This document shows, one piece after another, positions 17,227-27,089 of a stretch of DNA of 63,924 bases; positions within the stretch are counted from its first letter, which is position 1; every line of letters starts with the position of its first letter. Position numbers and translations under genes: made by a program. The stretch covers positions 1-63,924 of the forward strand of contig JBBRMJ010000006.1 in assembly GCA_038230895.1 (NCBI GenBank). Direction: 5' to 3'. Origin of the DNA: JAJXTN01 sp038230895. Lineage in GTDB: Bacteria; Patescibacteriota; Saccharimonadia; Saccharimonadales; UBA4665. The notes beneath the pieces were generated by a model that was not told the origin of the DNA, ran no database searches, and was given only the letters and a program-made list of their open reading frames with translations.

Positions 17227-18318
17227 ATGAAGTTACAAGTTACCCAAGAAAATCTGAACCGGGCCTTAGGCTCAGTTGCCCGTGTTGCTAATAGTCGCGG
17301 CACCCTACCCATCCTGTCGAACGTGCTTATCAAAACCAGTAATAACCGACTCAGTTTGTCGGCCACCAATCTTGATATTGCTATCACCCATTACATCGGT
17401 GCCAAGGTGGGTGAAGAAGGCTCTATCACCGTACCAGCACGGTTGATGCAGGACTTCGTTGGTAGTTTACCGGAGGGCATTATTAACCTTGAATTAGAGG
17501 AAACAAAACTCCATGTCACCACCGATCAGTACAAGTCAGTGGTGAATGGCATTGTGGCTGATGACTTCCCTATCATGCCAGCTATCACAACTGGCAAATC
17601 ATGGACAATCCCTGGCTCAGCTTTCAAGAAAGGCCTGCAACAGGTGGTCTTTGCAGCCTCGAGTGATGAGACCAGGCCAGTATTAACCGGTGTATTAGTC
17701 CAGACCATTAGTGGCAAACTCTATATGGCGGCGACTGACAGCTACCGCCTGGCGGAACGCCAACTCGGTGTGAACAAGGAAGAAGTCCAGCTACTCATCC
17801 CTGCTTCAGCTTTACAGGATCTGTTACGAGTACTCGGTGATGACGATGAAGTCATTCACGTCACGCATGACGACCTGCAAATCCTTTTCCAAGTCGGTGA
17901 TGTGGAACTGGTGACACGACTCGTTGAAGGTAAATACCCAGACTACCGTAAGCTGATTCCCAAAGCCTTCGATACTGAAGCCACGCTGAAACGAGCAGAC
18001 CTTGTCAACGTCACGAAGGTTTCTAGCCTGTTTGCCCGAGAAAGTGCCGGCAGCGTGACGATTGAGGTTGATGAAAAAGCCCAGAGTCTCAGTATTCGTT
18101 CCGTGGCTTCGCAATTGGGTGAGAACACCGCCAGCGCCGACGCCAAAGTCACGGGCAGCGGTAGTATCACCGTCAACTCGCGTTATCTGTTAGACGGTCT
18201 TAATGCGTTGGGCGGTGAAACTGTTAGCTTTGGCTTCAACGGCAAACTGGAGCCTACTTTGCTCAGTGACCCAACCACTAGTGATTACCAACACGTGATT
18301 ATGCCGCTCAAGAGCTAA
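17227..18318 (+). CDS. dnaN: DNA polymerase III beta clamp
   Basis: The 363-residue protein has the three repeated clamp domains, with RGTLPILSNVLIKTSNNRLSLSATN in domain 1, TRPVLTGVLVQ and ATDSYRLAER in domain 2, and the C-terminal VIMPLKS variant of the family's VxPMR end. It forms the ring that tethers DNA polymerase to DNA. A GGAG site precedes the ATG by 6 bases. It is 17 bases from recF. Confidence 0.97.
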   Translation: MKLQVTQENLNRALGSVARVANSRGTLPILSNVLIKTSNNRLSLSATNLDIAITHYIGAKVGEEGSITVPARLMQDFVGSLPEGIINLELEETKLHVTTDQYKSVVNGIVADDFPIMPAITTGKSWTIPGSAFKKGLQQVVFAASSDETRPVLTGVLVQTISGKLYMAATDSYRLAERQLGVNKEEVQLLIPASALQDLLRVLGDDDEVIHVTHDDLQILFQVGDVELVTRLVEGKYPDYRKLIPKAFDTEATLKRADLVNVTKVSSLFARESAGSVTIEVDEKAQSLSIRSVASQLGENTASADAKVTGSGSITVNSRYLLDGLNALGGETVSFGFNGKLEPTLLSDPTTSDYQHVIMPLKS

Positions 18319-18335
18319 TCACCTACAATGAAAGC

Positions 18336-19406
18336 ATGCTCGCCGAACTTCGTCTCAAACAATTTCGTTCTTACGCCGATGACTCTTTTGAGTTTAGCCC
18401 CAGCGTCAATATTATTGTTGGGCCGAACGCCAGCGGTAAAACCAATCTCTTAGAAGCGATTCTGTTTATCGCTCGGGGCACCTCATACCGCGCCAAAGAT
18501 AGTGAGCTCATCGCGTTTGATAAACCATGGGCTCGACTCGACGCCCGACTTGCCAACAACAGCCAACGCACGGTTAAACTAAACAATGAAGCCCTGCCCG
18601 CCAAACTCTATGAGCTCGATGGTAAGGCCTACCAGCGATTGACCGCCGCCAATACGCTACCAGTTGTGTTATTCGAGCCCAATCATCTCCAACTGGTGTC
18701 AGGCGGCCCGGAGCGACGCCGAGAGTACCTTGACGATCTCCTAGAACAAACGCGGCCCGGTTATGGTGCCTTGCGGCGTCAGTACAAACGAACTTTAGCG
18801 CAGCGCAATGCCCTCCTCAAACGCTCTAGCCAGCACGATGTCTCAACCCAGCTCTTCCCTTGGAATGTGCGCTTGAGCCAATTGGCCGGGCAACTGGTGC
18901 GGGCCCGAGACGAACTGGCCGGTCAACTCCAGAAAGGTTTGCCCAAGCTGTACCGTGAGTTATCACAGAGCAAAACCAAAGTTGCATTACGCTACGGTGC
19001 CCAGTGGCCAACCGACCAATACGAGACACAACTACTCAAGAAACTAGAGGCTACCGCCGAGCTTGACCAGCAACGTGGCTTTACGGCCAACGGCCCGCAC
19101 CGTGAAGACTTGATACTAGAGTTTGATGGCCACCTGGCCCAGGAATCTGCCTCACGCGGTGAGGCTCGGACGCTGGTTCTGGCGCTGAAAGTGATGGAGC
19201 TCAAACTCCTGAGCCAATTACGCGACCAAGCGCCTCTATTGCTGCTTGATGACGTTTTCAGCGAGCTTGATGGCGCCCGTCGCCGCGCCCTGACCGAGCA
19301 CCTGCGTGATTACCAGACGTTTATAACGACGACCGATGCCGATATTGTGTTGCAGCACTTCACTGATAGCTGCCAGATTATTGCTATTGGGGCTACTCTA
19401 AGCTGA
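18336..19406 (+). CDS. recF: DNA replication/repair protein RecF
   Basis: The 356-residue SMC-like ATPase has Walker A VGPNASGKTNLLEA near residue 28, GGPERRREYLD, and the paired signature and Walker B at the C-terminus (LLLDDVFSELDGARR). It loads RecA at gaps with RecO and RecR. A TACAAT box at 18324-18329 is followed by only 6 bases before the ATG, so recF may have its own leaderless promoter inside the dnaN 3' end. Its last 14 bases overlap the convergent gene. Confidence 0.95.
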   Translation: MLAELRLKQFRSYADDSFEFSPSVNIIVGPNASGKTNLLEAILFIARGTSYRAKDSELIAFDKPWARLDARLANNSQRTVKLNNEALPAKLYELDGKAYQRLTAANTLPVVLFEPNHLQLVSGGPERRREYLDDLLEQTRPGYGALRRQYKRTLAQRNALLKRSSQHDVSTQLFPWNVRLSQLAGQLVRARDELAGQLQKGLPKLYRELSQSKTKVALRYGAQWPTDQYETQLLKKLEATAELDQQRGFTANGPHREDLILEFDGHLAQESASRGEARTLVLALKVMELKLLSQLRDQAPLLLLDDVFSELDGARRRALTEHLRDYQTFITTTDADIVLQHFTDSCQIIAIGATLS

Positions 19407-20190
19407 GCCGGCCAGAATCATAAACTAAGTCGCCCCGATTATTGTGAAGTTGTAGCTGTAAAGTTGAGACATCCCAGTAGTTGATACGGGCTGTATAGGT
19501 TGTGCCATCAAGCGCTATGTTAAATGTACCGCTATCGCTAGTGCTGGCGCTTTCTGGGTCGTGCGGGGATAGTGCAACCTGGGAAATTATAGCCGCTTTA
19601 AATTGTTTATGGATAACGCCCGAATAATCAAAAACAGCTCTCTTTAACTCGTTTAACTGATTAGCGGATAAGCCGGCGCTCTGTAGAAGATCGTCACCAG
19701 AAAAAGTTATAGTATTCTGGCTATACTGCACAGGAACCTGTTGTTTGAGAATAGCTGCTTGTTGAGACTTTGATAGCTGATTAAAGTTAAGATTAAGCGG
19801 AGTTATATGGTATGTCAGCGGCTCAATATGCCCACCACTAGTGTTACTAATTGCAGAGACTCGTAATAGGTATGTTTGCCCGGCGAGCAAGGGACTATCG
19901 AAAAGTATAATAATCTTCTTGCCAGCGACGCTATATGAGCGCAAGCCTGAAGGGCTCATCGTAACCCGTAGACCGCTTGCCGCCAGCGGCTTACTAAAAT
20001 CGATGCTTAGGCTCGGGGTTAGTGTTGAGACTGATTTGATGCTCGGATTCGTGCTGATTACATGGAATTTTAGTGACTGCATAAAAACAAAGCCCAGATA
20101 GCCCACGACCAATACAGAAGTTAAAATAATTAGCGGACGATAGTCACGCCGGGAAACTCTACTGATGTGTGATGTTACTTGTTGCTGCAC
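19393..20190 (-). CDS. Membrane-anchored protein with Ig-like domain, T4SS-linked
   Basis: The 265-residue protein starts with a GTG after AAGGAG, has one N-terminal membrane helix (about 19-38) and an extracytoplasmic part. Residues about 48-135 look like a bacterial Ig-like domain (LSIDFSKPL ... GLRSYSVAGKKIIILFDSPLLAGQTYLLRVSAI). The rest is unrecognised. It lies 8 bases after the lysozyme/CHAP gene, so it is probably the last gene of the T4SS operon and may be a structural part exposed outside the membrane. No function is proven. Confidence 0.7.
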   Translation of the reverse strand: MQQQVTSHISRVSRRDYRPLIILTSVLVVGYLGFVFMQSLKFHVISTNPSIKSVSTLTPSLSIDFSKPLAASGLRVTMSPSGLRSYSVAGKKIIILFDSPLLAGQTYLLRVSAISNTSGGHIEPLTYHITPLNLNFNQLSKSQQAAILKQQVPVQYSQNTITFSGDDLLQSAGLSANQLNELKRAVFDYSGVIHKQFKAAIISQVALSPHDPESASTSDSGTFNIALDGTTYTARINYWDVSTLQLQLHNNRGDLVYDSGRLSLE

Positions 20191-20198
20191 TGGACTCC

Positions 20199-21380
20199 TT
20201 AATCTGGTGAAACGTATCCTGATATTGTACCGCTAAAAAACCCGGACTGTGTATATTTAGAAACGACTGCAGCGTTATCATGACCTCCGTAAGGTCCGCT
20301 GCCTTGGTCGCCACCAATCATGGTTACGCTATTCCCTTGGACGCCAACCACAAGATTGACGTGTGACCCACCATTCTTATGAATAACCATATCACCCAAT
20401 CGTGGGATGTATGTACTCTCGCTATGATAATGAAACTTCCCCCCTTGTTGCCCGAGGGACATTATTTCTGAAACTGCCGGTAGGCGCCAGCCTGGTTCGG
20501 GCTTTAAAGGGTACTTAGCCTGGTCGTAAACCCAACTAACAAAGTCGGCACACCACTCTTCATAGCTATTCTGACTGTAAACCAAATAACCAAGCCGAGG
20601 AATGGCTGGTGGCGGCGTCCATTTTGCCAATTCTTGTTGGGCGATACAGACGACATTCTGCCGAACGACACTCAGCGTTGCTGTGGCACCCGTGGCAGCA
20701 GTGGTGCAGTTTACCGCGCCAGCGTTACAGGTTGAGACGCTCGTAACGGGCACATTAGTCGCAGAAGTTGCATACAGTTGCAGAATTTGTTTTGCGTAAT
20801 TGATTCGGTTATCCATTTGTGGAGTTCCCGCCTTCTCATACGCGTTCTCAAAAGCAGCTGTTGCCGCAGCAATATCTGTTGCGTTTTTGACTGCTCCGAG
20901 TGCGTCCGTGTATTGTGACTCCGTTAGCTCCGCCCACATGAAATCAAGCTGAGTCGCTAGTGCGTATGGGTCTTGGCCACGATTCTTAGCAAACTTGAGG
21001 AGAGTATCCCATCGACCGGGCTGGCTCCACTGGGCAATGCCGTGCCCCACACCATTTGATTGGAGCGCTTTGGGGTTGACGTGAGATTCTTGCATCAGGT
21101 TTCCAAGAACTGCCGCTGAACCTATTGCGGTGAGCCCCTTCTGGACAAAGTAATTAAACGCCTGCTGCTGGTTATCGCTTCCAACCAGTGTGGTGGCCAC
21201 TGTGCTGCACTGGCCATTGTCTGCCACCCAGTTAGGGTAACTAACAAGGGCCTCAACCTCACTTTGCGGTAAGCCAACAGCTAATACCGTTTCAGTTGTT
21301 TGGGAAAATCCTGCCCAGAACGACAAAAATATGAAACTAACATACAGGCCTTTTCGAGTAAGAATCTTGGCGAACGACAT
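20199..21380 (-). CDS. Secreted wall hydrolase: lysozyme-like plus CHAP domain
   Basis: I start at ATG 21380, just after the upstream stop (TAATATG), giving 393 residues with a signal peptide (KILTRKGLYVSFIFLSFWAG); the open frame extends to 21410. A phage tail-lysozyme-like domain follows with the catalytic-type Glu in NLMQESHVNP (about 98) and GHGIAQWSQPGRW. The C-terminal CHAP domain has its Cys in EEWCADFVSW (about 277) and His in GGSHVNLVVG (about 340). It would cut glycan and peptide bonds of peptidoglycan to let the T4SS pass the wall, like VirB1-type proteins of Gram-positive systems. Confidence 0.88.
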   Translation of the reverse strand: MSFAKILTRKGLYVSFIFLSFWAGFSQTTETVLAVGLPQSEVEALVSYPNWVADNGQCSTVATTLVGSDNQQQAFNYFVQKGLTAIGSAAVLGNLMQESHVNPKALQSNGVGHGIAQWSQPGRWDTLLKFAKNRGQDPYALATQLDFMWAELTESQYTDALGAVKNATDIAAATAAFENAYEKAGTPQMDNRINYAKQILQLYATSATNVPVTSVSTCNAGAVNCTTAATGATATLSVVRQNVVCIAQQELAKWTPPPAIPRLGYLVYSQNSYEEWCADFVSWVYDQAKYPLKPEPGWRLPAVSEIMSLGQQGGKFHYHSESTYIPRLGDMVIHKNGGSHVNLVVGVQGNSVTMIGGDQGSGPYGGHDNAAVVSKYTQSGFFSGTISGYVSPD

Positions 21381-21381
21381 A

Positions 21382-24090
21382 TTAATTGCTGCTAACATGT
21401 GATATATCATCGGGGCTTAACAAACTGGTATCAAACAAGCCACCAGCTACGCCGACCGTCGCCTTAATGAGCAGGCAGGGGTTCGAATTCTTGTTGACTG
21501 GCATCCCAGTGTTCGAGTCTATCGTAGCTGTCGCGTCATTATTCCAGCTATTATCCTTCATATAGGCCTGCGCCGCATTATCACTACAGTTAGTGTCCCA
21601 GTACGCCCCCGGATCGGAAGGGATTGTTCCGGCAGGGTACCCGTACTGCACAACACCAAAAGGATCAGGCTGTGCCGTGGCCGCCGCATCAGCCCGCATT
21701 GCCAACATTGAAGAAAAGGTGTGAGATAGCAAACTTACGGGGTTAACCAATAGATTGGCGATTGAAGTGCGTGTCGAGCTTCGGAAGTCGAGCGGAATGT
21801 CCATGGCTATTTTCGAAACGAGCGAATAACGAGTATTTGTGCTAAAAAGTCGAGCGAATAGGGGTAGATTAGCAAAGCTCTGTTTCTCACTCTGTATTTG
21901 TTGATTGGTTATGTCAGCCACCTGTTTATCAGTTAATTGTTGTCCCCCCAGAGAGATATGTGCTGCATCATTGCCCGCAACGTCGGCCCCGGCCGCCATC
22001 ATGTCAAAGGTACGTCCACCACTCATGTTGCTGCTGAAGGGGTTAGGAATCAACCACTGGGTTACCGCGTTCATTATGCCTGGGGCGATCTGGGCGGCCA
22101 CGAGCTTGGCTTCACAATATCCCGGCAAAGCCAGATCTATATGGATAGAACAAAGTCTGTCAATATTAGACATGGCAAATGATATTGGGGTCCGAAGTGC
22201 CCAGTCGAGGGCGCCAAAAAGACGACCTATCGTATTCTTCCAAATAGACGCAACTGCCGGGAGAATATTAATACCAGGTAGGTTTAGAAAGCTATGAATA
22301 CCACCAGCGACGCTATTTCCCTGACCAAGCATCTCTTCATCACAAACTCTATTTCCAGCTGGCACGGGGTTCCCATCATTGCATAAATAGGTGCTAGACC
22401 GAACTGGCCCTGTATTACCGTCTATCAGACTTGAATAAAGTGGTGTAGCCTCAGCTGATGCCGTACCACCCATTTCTGGGTCGTTTGGATTCCCTGAGTT
22501 CCCTGAAGACAGTGAATTAACCATGGATCCTACTTCAGTGGCATTGACGTGACCAGTGTGTATTTCATCGGCATAGGTGCGGTACTCCATGTATAGACTT
22601 ACTGCAGCAGCAGCGTTCGTTACATAGCCCAACTTTTTAAGATTTGGACCAAGGTTGTTTGCGCTATTTACGATTTGAGCTCCGAGGTTAATATACCCAA
22701 TGATCGGTATCTTATCGGATGCGGTACCCGCTATTCCTTCGAGCCCGATTGAGGTGAGGCCCTTTTCGATGAGATACTTTTGGAATCCTTTTTCAGATAT
22801 ATCATTATAAAGTTTAAACATTGCCTCGCTGTCAGCAATACCATATTCGGCGGCTAACTTCTGTAACCCCTGACGGACAGCAGTATCCGATTCAGCATTT
22901 TCAGGCGCGCCATGCGTTGCAGGCGTTTCTGTTCCATCTGTTGGTGTAGTTTTTTCAGGCGCGCATTTATCAAGACTAAAAAGACACTCAAGTACTAACC
23001 CAAGGGATTGGCTCCGGGGTGTAATAACCCGTTGAACGAGAAACAACTTAGCGGCTTGTTTTTGAGCTTTGACATCATTGGCAAACACGTCTCTAGTGCC
23101 GCAAAAAATAATGCAGCGCTTTATGCCGTATTTTTCCTCCAGCAAGCGACCGGACACATATCGGTAATAGAGTTGCTTTGATTTTGTTTCATTTTTCATG
23201 GCGTCGCTTACGGCACTCCGCATGCCGGCCCGATCAGCACTTCTGAAATCAGCACCGAGCTTCTCACCATTGGCACCAATGCTATCACCACTACCCGACG
23301 ACCCCGGAGCCTTTAGCAGCCAGGTGCCACGAGCACTGTCATATTTAAATTCGATGCCGTACCTTGTCGCTAACCGGTTCTCGATTTTGGCATTCCCCCA
23401 TGACTTATAAAGGTTAGATACCGGGTTAGTGCCGTTGATGCTCCCCACCCTACAGGCGGAACTAATCGTTGTACCGCACTTTTTGTAGCTGGGCAGTACT
23501 TTATTCACGATATAGTGTTCTAGTAGGGTCTGGGTCTCGTCGCCAACGGCTTTCTCCGCTGAAGCAGAGTAGCGACCCTGTAAACTCCTGACAATACTCT
23601 CGATCTTTAGGGGTATTAGGCTGAAAAAGATAATCAATAATATACCAATAACACCACCGACGATACCGCCGCCCGCAAGGCCCTTCTTCTTGTTGTTCAT
23701 GAGTGTGGAAAGTAGTTTTGCGCTACGAGAAACCCCTGCTTCCGGGTTAAAACCCTTACCAATTATGTCACCAGAAACCGCACCTATTCCCATCTCAGCA
23801 GATTCCAAACCACCTGGTGTCTCAGTTTTGCTAGCCCCATCTTTATTGGCTGAAGGTGCCCCGTTCTCTTGACGTTCTAGGCTTTCATTATCACCAGACG
23901 GGTTGAAAAGACCGGCATCAGTATTATCACCAAGCACGTCGTTGATATCGTTGACGGTATTCTCAGCATCCTGGCTCAGTTGCTGCGAACGATCACTGGT
24001 CGAGGGTGATAAGAGGGGCTCGTCATATCCCAGTCTCTCATCATCGTCCTGCCGACCCCGTTTTGGCTGATAGAATTGTTGTTTAGCCAT
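21382..24090 (-). CDS. Large membrane protein of the T4SS locus, unknown function
   Basis: The 902-residue protein has a long polar, disordered N-terminus (1-135), one strong membrane helix at about 140-165 (GGGIVGGVIGILLIIFFSLIPL) and a large Ser/Gly/Asn-rich outer part with several cysteines (CGTTISSACRV, RCIIFCGT) that could form disulfides, plus weaker hydrophobic stretches around 440-490. I do not recognise a domain. Its place between VirB4 and the wall hydrolase suggests a scaffold or surface part of the apparatus, in the role that VirB8 or VirB10 proteins fill elsewhere; that is inference. Confidence 0.8.
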   Translation of the reverse strand: MAKQQFYQPKRGRQDDDERLGYDEPLLSPSTSDRSQQLSQDAENTVNDINDVLGDNTDAGLFNPSGDNESLERQENGAPSANKDGASKTETPGGLESAEMGIGAVSGDIIGKGFNPEAGVSRSAKLLSTLMNNKKKGLAGGGIVGGVIGILLIIFFSLIPLKIESIVRSLQGRYSASAEKAVGDETQTLLEHYIVNKVLPSYKKCGTTISSACRVGSINGTNPVSNLYKSWGNAKIENRLATRYGIEFKYDSARGTWLLKAPGSSGSGDSIGANGEKLGADFRSADRAGMRSAVSDAMKNETKSKQLYYRYVSGRLLEEKYGIKRCIIFCGTRDVFANDVKAQKQAAKLFLVQRVITPRSQSLGLVLECLFSLDKCAPEKTTPTDGTETPATHGAPENAESDTAVRQGLQKLAAEYGIADSEAMFKLYNDISEKGFQKYLIEKGLTSIGLEGIAGTASDKIPIIGYINLGAQIVNSANNLGPNLKKLGYVTNAAAAVSLYMEYRTYADEIHTGHVNATEVGSMVNSLSSGNSGNPNDPEMGGTASAEATPLYSSLIDGNTGPVRSSTYLCNDGNPVPAGNRVCDEEMLGQGNSVAGGIHSFLNLPGINILPAVASIWKNTIGRLFGALDWALRTPISFAMSNIDRLCSIHIDLALPGYCEAKLVAAQIAPGIMNAVTQWLIPNPFSSNMSGGRTFDMMAAGADVAGNDAAHISLGGQQLTDKQVADITNQQIQSEKQSFANLPLFARLFSTNTRYSLVSKIAMDIPLDFRSSTRTSIANLLVNPVSLLSHTFSSMLAMRADAAATAQPDPFGVVQYGYPAGTIPSDPGAYWDTNCSDNAAQAYMKDNSWNNDATATIDSNTGMPVNKNSNPCLLIKATVGVAGGLFDTSLLSPDDISHVSSN

Positions 24091-24162
24091 GCTGGTCTTA
24101 AACTTTTACGTCACCTATACTATATTATATAACGTTTATTATGAGTTTTGCTGGTAGCCAAA

Positions 24163-26109
24163 CTATAGGCTTCCCGGGTAGAGCCGATTGCTGAGATCAA
24201 TAGTCCCTTGCGGTTGATTGATTTCACCGGACTGGGGTTGATTCTGAGTTTGCGCAGCCGCGTTGATCTGCTGCACCTGCTCCGGGTTAGTGGTGATTAG
24301 TCCAGTCTCGGTCGGGCTGGCGACAACTTGAATGTGGACGTGGTTCTGACCTGCGAAGAAGAGGCCCTGGCCGACTGGGAATTGGCTCAGCCGCTTCTTC
24401 TCCTCGCTGGTAAGTTTGAAAACGTCTGACAGGACGTCAACAGCGCTGGAGGACTGCTTGAGCAAGAACTGCATAGAGGCATTAGCGACAATCGCTCGCC
24501 CCATGCGTGAGCCCATGAAGTCCTCAACGTCCTGGGTGATGGTGGTGATGCCGAGATTATATTTGCGGGCGCGCTTGGCGAGGCTAAACAGGAAGTTGGC
24601 CGAGTCCTCGTACTTCATCAGTTGCCAAGCCTCATCGACGATGAGAATGCGCCGTTTCTGGTCGCTTTTGGTCTTATTCCAGATGTAATTCAGCACAATG
24701 TACATGGCAACTGGTCGCAATTCATCCTCAAGATCACGAATGTTGAAGACCACGAGCGGGTTATTGATGTCGATGTTACTCTGTTGACTGAAGATGCCGG
24801 CGAAGGTGCCGGTGGTGTACTTCCGCAAGCGTTGAGCCAGTTGGGGTCCCGTCCCGCCCATGTGAAGCAGCGTGTCGTAGAGATCGGCAATGGTTGGCGG
24901 CAGACCAGTATGCGTCAGAGGATCGTTAGTGATACCGGCCTTGGCGTAGGTTTCGATCAGCCCGGCGTCCAAGTCAGCCTCCTCGGAAGGCGCCAGAGCT
25001 GGCATCATAGCGGCGTTACCACCCATCATTTGAGTCTGCGCGCCGCCCATCATCAACCGTAGAAGGCCATGGAGGGTCACTAAGTTCGATCGTAGGGGAT
25101 TGTCGGCCTCTTCGTTGTCGACAACCTTCGGCAGATCAAAGGGGTTGATGCGAGTTGGTGAATTCAGGCTCAGCCGCACGTAGGCGCCACCAACAGCTTC
25201 ACACATCCGTTGATACTCATTCTCTGGGTCAATGATAAAGATTTCGGTGCCGAACATCATGCTGCGCAGGGCTTCCAGTTTGACGGTGAAACTTTTACCC
25301 GCACCAGATTTGGCGAAGACGACTGAATTGCCATTTTCCAGAGAGAAACGGTCGAAAATGACCAAGCCAGAGTTGTGCATATTGATGCCGTAGAGGATGC
25401 CGTTGTCTTGGGTCAGGTCGGCGCTGGTGAACGGGAAACTCGTGCTCAGCGCACCGGTGCTCATGTTGCGCCGAATTTGTAGCTGATCGACTAGTTGGGG
25501 CACAGTGCTATTGAAGCCCTGCTCCTGCTGGCTGGTAGCCGGCTTACTAAACACCAGTTGTTGACCGAGCATTGACTCGACCTTATGGGTAACAAATTCC
25601 AGCTCATCGACGCTACTGGCGTAGATGGTGAAGTATAGGCCGAAACGGAAGAAACGCTCTTCACCAACCTGTAGTTTGTCGCGCATTTCTTCGGCATCGA
25701 GGATGGCGGCTTGCTTGCCCGGATCACGGACACGGCCTTTTTCACCGTCGATTTGGATGCCCGCTTCCAGTTGGGTGACTTTCTTACGCAAGTTCTCGAG
25801 CACCACCTGGCTTTCGACTGGATAGACATACATGCTCATGTCCATGACTTCATCAAGGTTGACCATGCTACTGAGCCAACCAGTGTAAATCTGTCGTGGG
25901 TAGCCGTAGACATAGTAGGTACGGGCATAGCGAGTACCAAGCTGGAAGTGAGTGCTGCTAAATTCCAGTGAGCTGGGGGCGATGAAGTCGCGAAGCGCGG
26001 TGATGCCCTTTTGGAAGGCTGATTGAACCTCCTGCTGTTCGCGGGCCTGCTGTGCCTGAGCGATGGCTACGGGGTCGATAGCCGGCTGTTTACCCCTGCC
26101 AAACGCCAT
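24163..26109 (-). CDS. virB4: VirB4-family T4SS ATPase
   Basis: The 648-residue protein has Walker A AKSGAGKS (266-273), Walker B RILIVDEAWQL (487-497) and the downstream TITQDVEDFM and FLLKQS blocks of VirB4/TraC ATPases. It powers assembly of the T4SS and pilus. A Met- and Gly-rich insert sits at about 353-370 (MMGGAQTQMMGGNAAMMPAL), which is unusual. The first base pair of the gene overlaps the end of the companion gene, indicating coupling. No VirD4-type second ATPase is seen nearby. Confidence 0.93.
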   Translation of the reverse strand: MAFGRGKQPAIDPVAIAQAQQAREQQEVQSAFQKGITALRDFIAPSSLEFSSTHFQLGTRYARTYYVYGYPRQIYTGWLSSMVNLDEVMDMSMYVYPVESQVVLENLRKKVTQLEAGIQIDGEKGRVRDPGKQAAILDAEEMRDKLQVGEERFFRFGLYFTIYASSVDELEFVTHKVESMLGQQLVFSKPATSQQEQGFNSTVPQLVDQLQIRRNMSTGALSTSFPFTSADLTQDNGILYGINMHNSGLVIFDRFSLENGNSVVFAKSGAGKSFTVKLEALRSMMFGTEIFIIDPENEYQRMCEAVGGAYVRLSLNSPTRINPFDLPKVVDNEEADNPLRSNLVTLHGLLRLMMGGAQTQMMGGNAAMMPALAPSEEADLDAGLIETYAKAGITNDPLTHTGLPPTIADLYDTLLHMGGTGPQLAQRLRKYTTGTFAGIFSQQSNIDINNPLVVFNIRDLEDELRPVAMYIVLNYIWNKTKSDQKRRILIVDEAWQLMKYEDSANFLFSLAKRARKYNLGITTITQDVEDFMGSRMGRAIVANASMQFLLKQSSSAVDVLSDVFKLTSEEKKRLSQFPVGQGLFFAGQNHVHIQVVASPTETGLITTNPEQVQQINAAAQTQNQPQSGEINQPQGTIDLSNRLYPGSL

Positions 26110-27032
26110 TACTGTAGCTCCCGTTGCAGATGTGCCTGTGGTGCTGTTCCCTGGCCCTTGGTGATGATGTCAGCCGTCAATTGGTTGAAGTTCTTGAGCT
26201 GTTGCCGAGTGGCTGTATCGGGGTTGTAGGTGTCGTAATACAGTTCAATCAGTTCTTGGGTGTCGAGTGGTAGGCCCTGGATGCCAGCCTGTAGCAGACC
26301 AGATAATACCGACTGGACGCGGTTGCGAAGCTCAGTTTTAGCGTTTTCGAGGTCGGCCTCATTGATGGTGACGTGCTGCTCTTTGGTATTGAAGATGCCG
26401 GCAATGCCGCTGAAGAAGTTCTTGCTCTGGGTCAGGGCTTTGGTGACATCGGCTACGGGGAAGAACGGCACAACGACATAGAAGCGCTTATCCATGATAT
26501 TGGTCTGTTGGCTGAGCGCGTCTATGTAGCCGATGTAATCCTCCATGAGCAATGCCAGCAACATATTATCGTGCTCAGTTCTAATTTTATCGAGCTTTTC
26601 AATATATGGTTGCAGGTCTACTTTTTGGGAACGGATGAAAATCTGGATTGGGAAGTACAGTGAGTTGAGGAAACCCTGATAGCTATACTCTACCGCTTCT
26701 TGCTCCTGAGGGCTCATCAGATCGAAGTTAACGCTTTTGACCATGACCACCGAACGGAAAGAGCCATCATTCATAATGACCACGCCGTCACGAATCTCGG
26801 CGATCTGCAAGGCATTTTGGGTGCTATTCGGGTTGGTTCGTGGTCGAACTGCAGCTGCTGGCTGACCAGTTATAGCTGGGGTGACCGGCTGTGGAGGTGC
26901 CTGAAATGGTGCTGGCTGTGGCGGCGCATAAGCGGGCTCGGGGCCGACTGGTCCGGAATATGGCGGTGGCGGCAACGCGCCACTCTGCCCTGCAGGATAT
27001 GGATTCGGTTGATTAACTGCTGAGGGGTTCAT
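26109..27032 (-). CDS. T4SS-associated protein with Pro-rich N-terminus (TraC N-domain-like)
   Basis: The 307-residue protein has a Pro/Ala/Gln-rich first 75 residues (GALPPPPYSGPVGPEPAY...), then a soluble domain with IAEIRDGVVIMNDGSFRSVVMVKSVNF and repeated alpha/beta segments, as in the N-terminal domains of TraC/VirB4 proteins. It ends directly at the VirB4 start. One reading is that the usual VirB4 N-terminal region is encoded here as a separate subunit that binds the ATPase. It has no membrane helix and no ATPase motifs. Confidence 0.72.
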   Translation of the reverse strand: MNPSAVNQPNPYPAGQSGALPPPPYSGPVGPEPAYAPPQPAPFQAPPQPVTPAITGQPAAAVRPRTNPNSTQNALQIAEIRDGVVIMNDGSFRSVVMVKSVNFDLMSPQEQEAVEYSYQGFLNSLYFPIQIFIRSQKVDLQPYIEKLDKIRTEHDNMLLALLMEDYIGYIDALSQQTNIMDKRFYVVVPFFPVADVTKALTQSKNFFSGIAGIFNTKEQHVTINEADLENAKTELRNRVQSVLSGLLQAGIQGLPLDTQELIELYYDTYNPDTATRQQLKNFNQLTADIITKGQGTAPQAHLQRELQ

Positions 27033-27089
27033 ATCGCGCCTTGCCCACCTTTTGTTTGTCGCTTTTGTCGCCCCAGAGCAAGGAACGTA

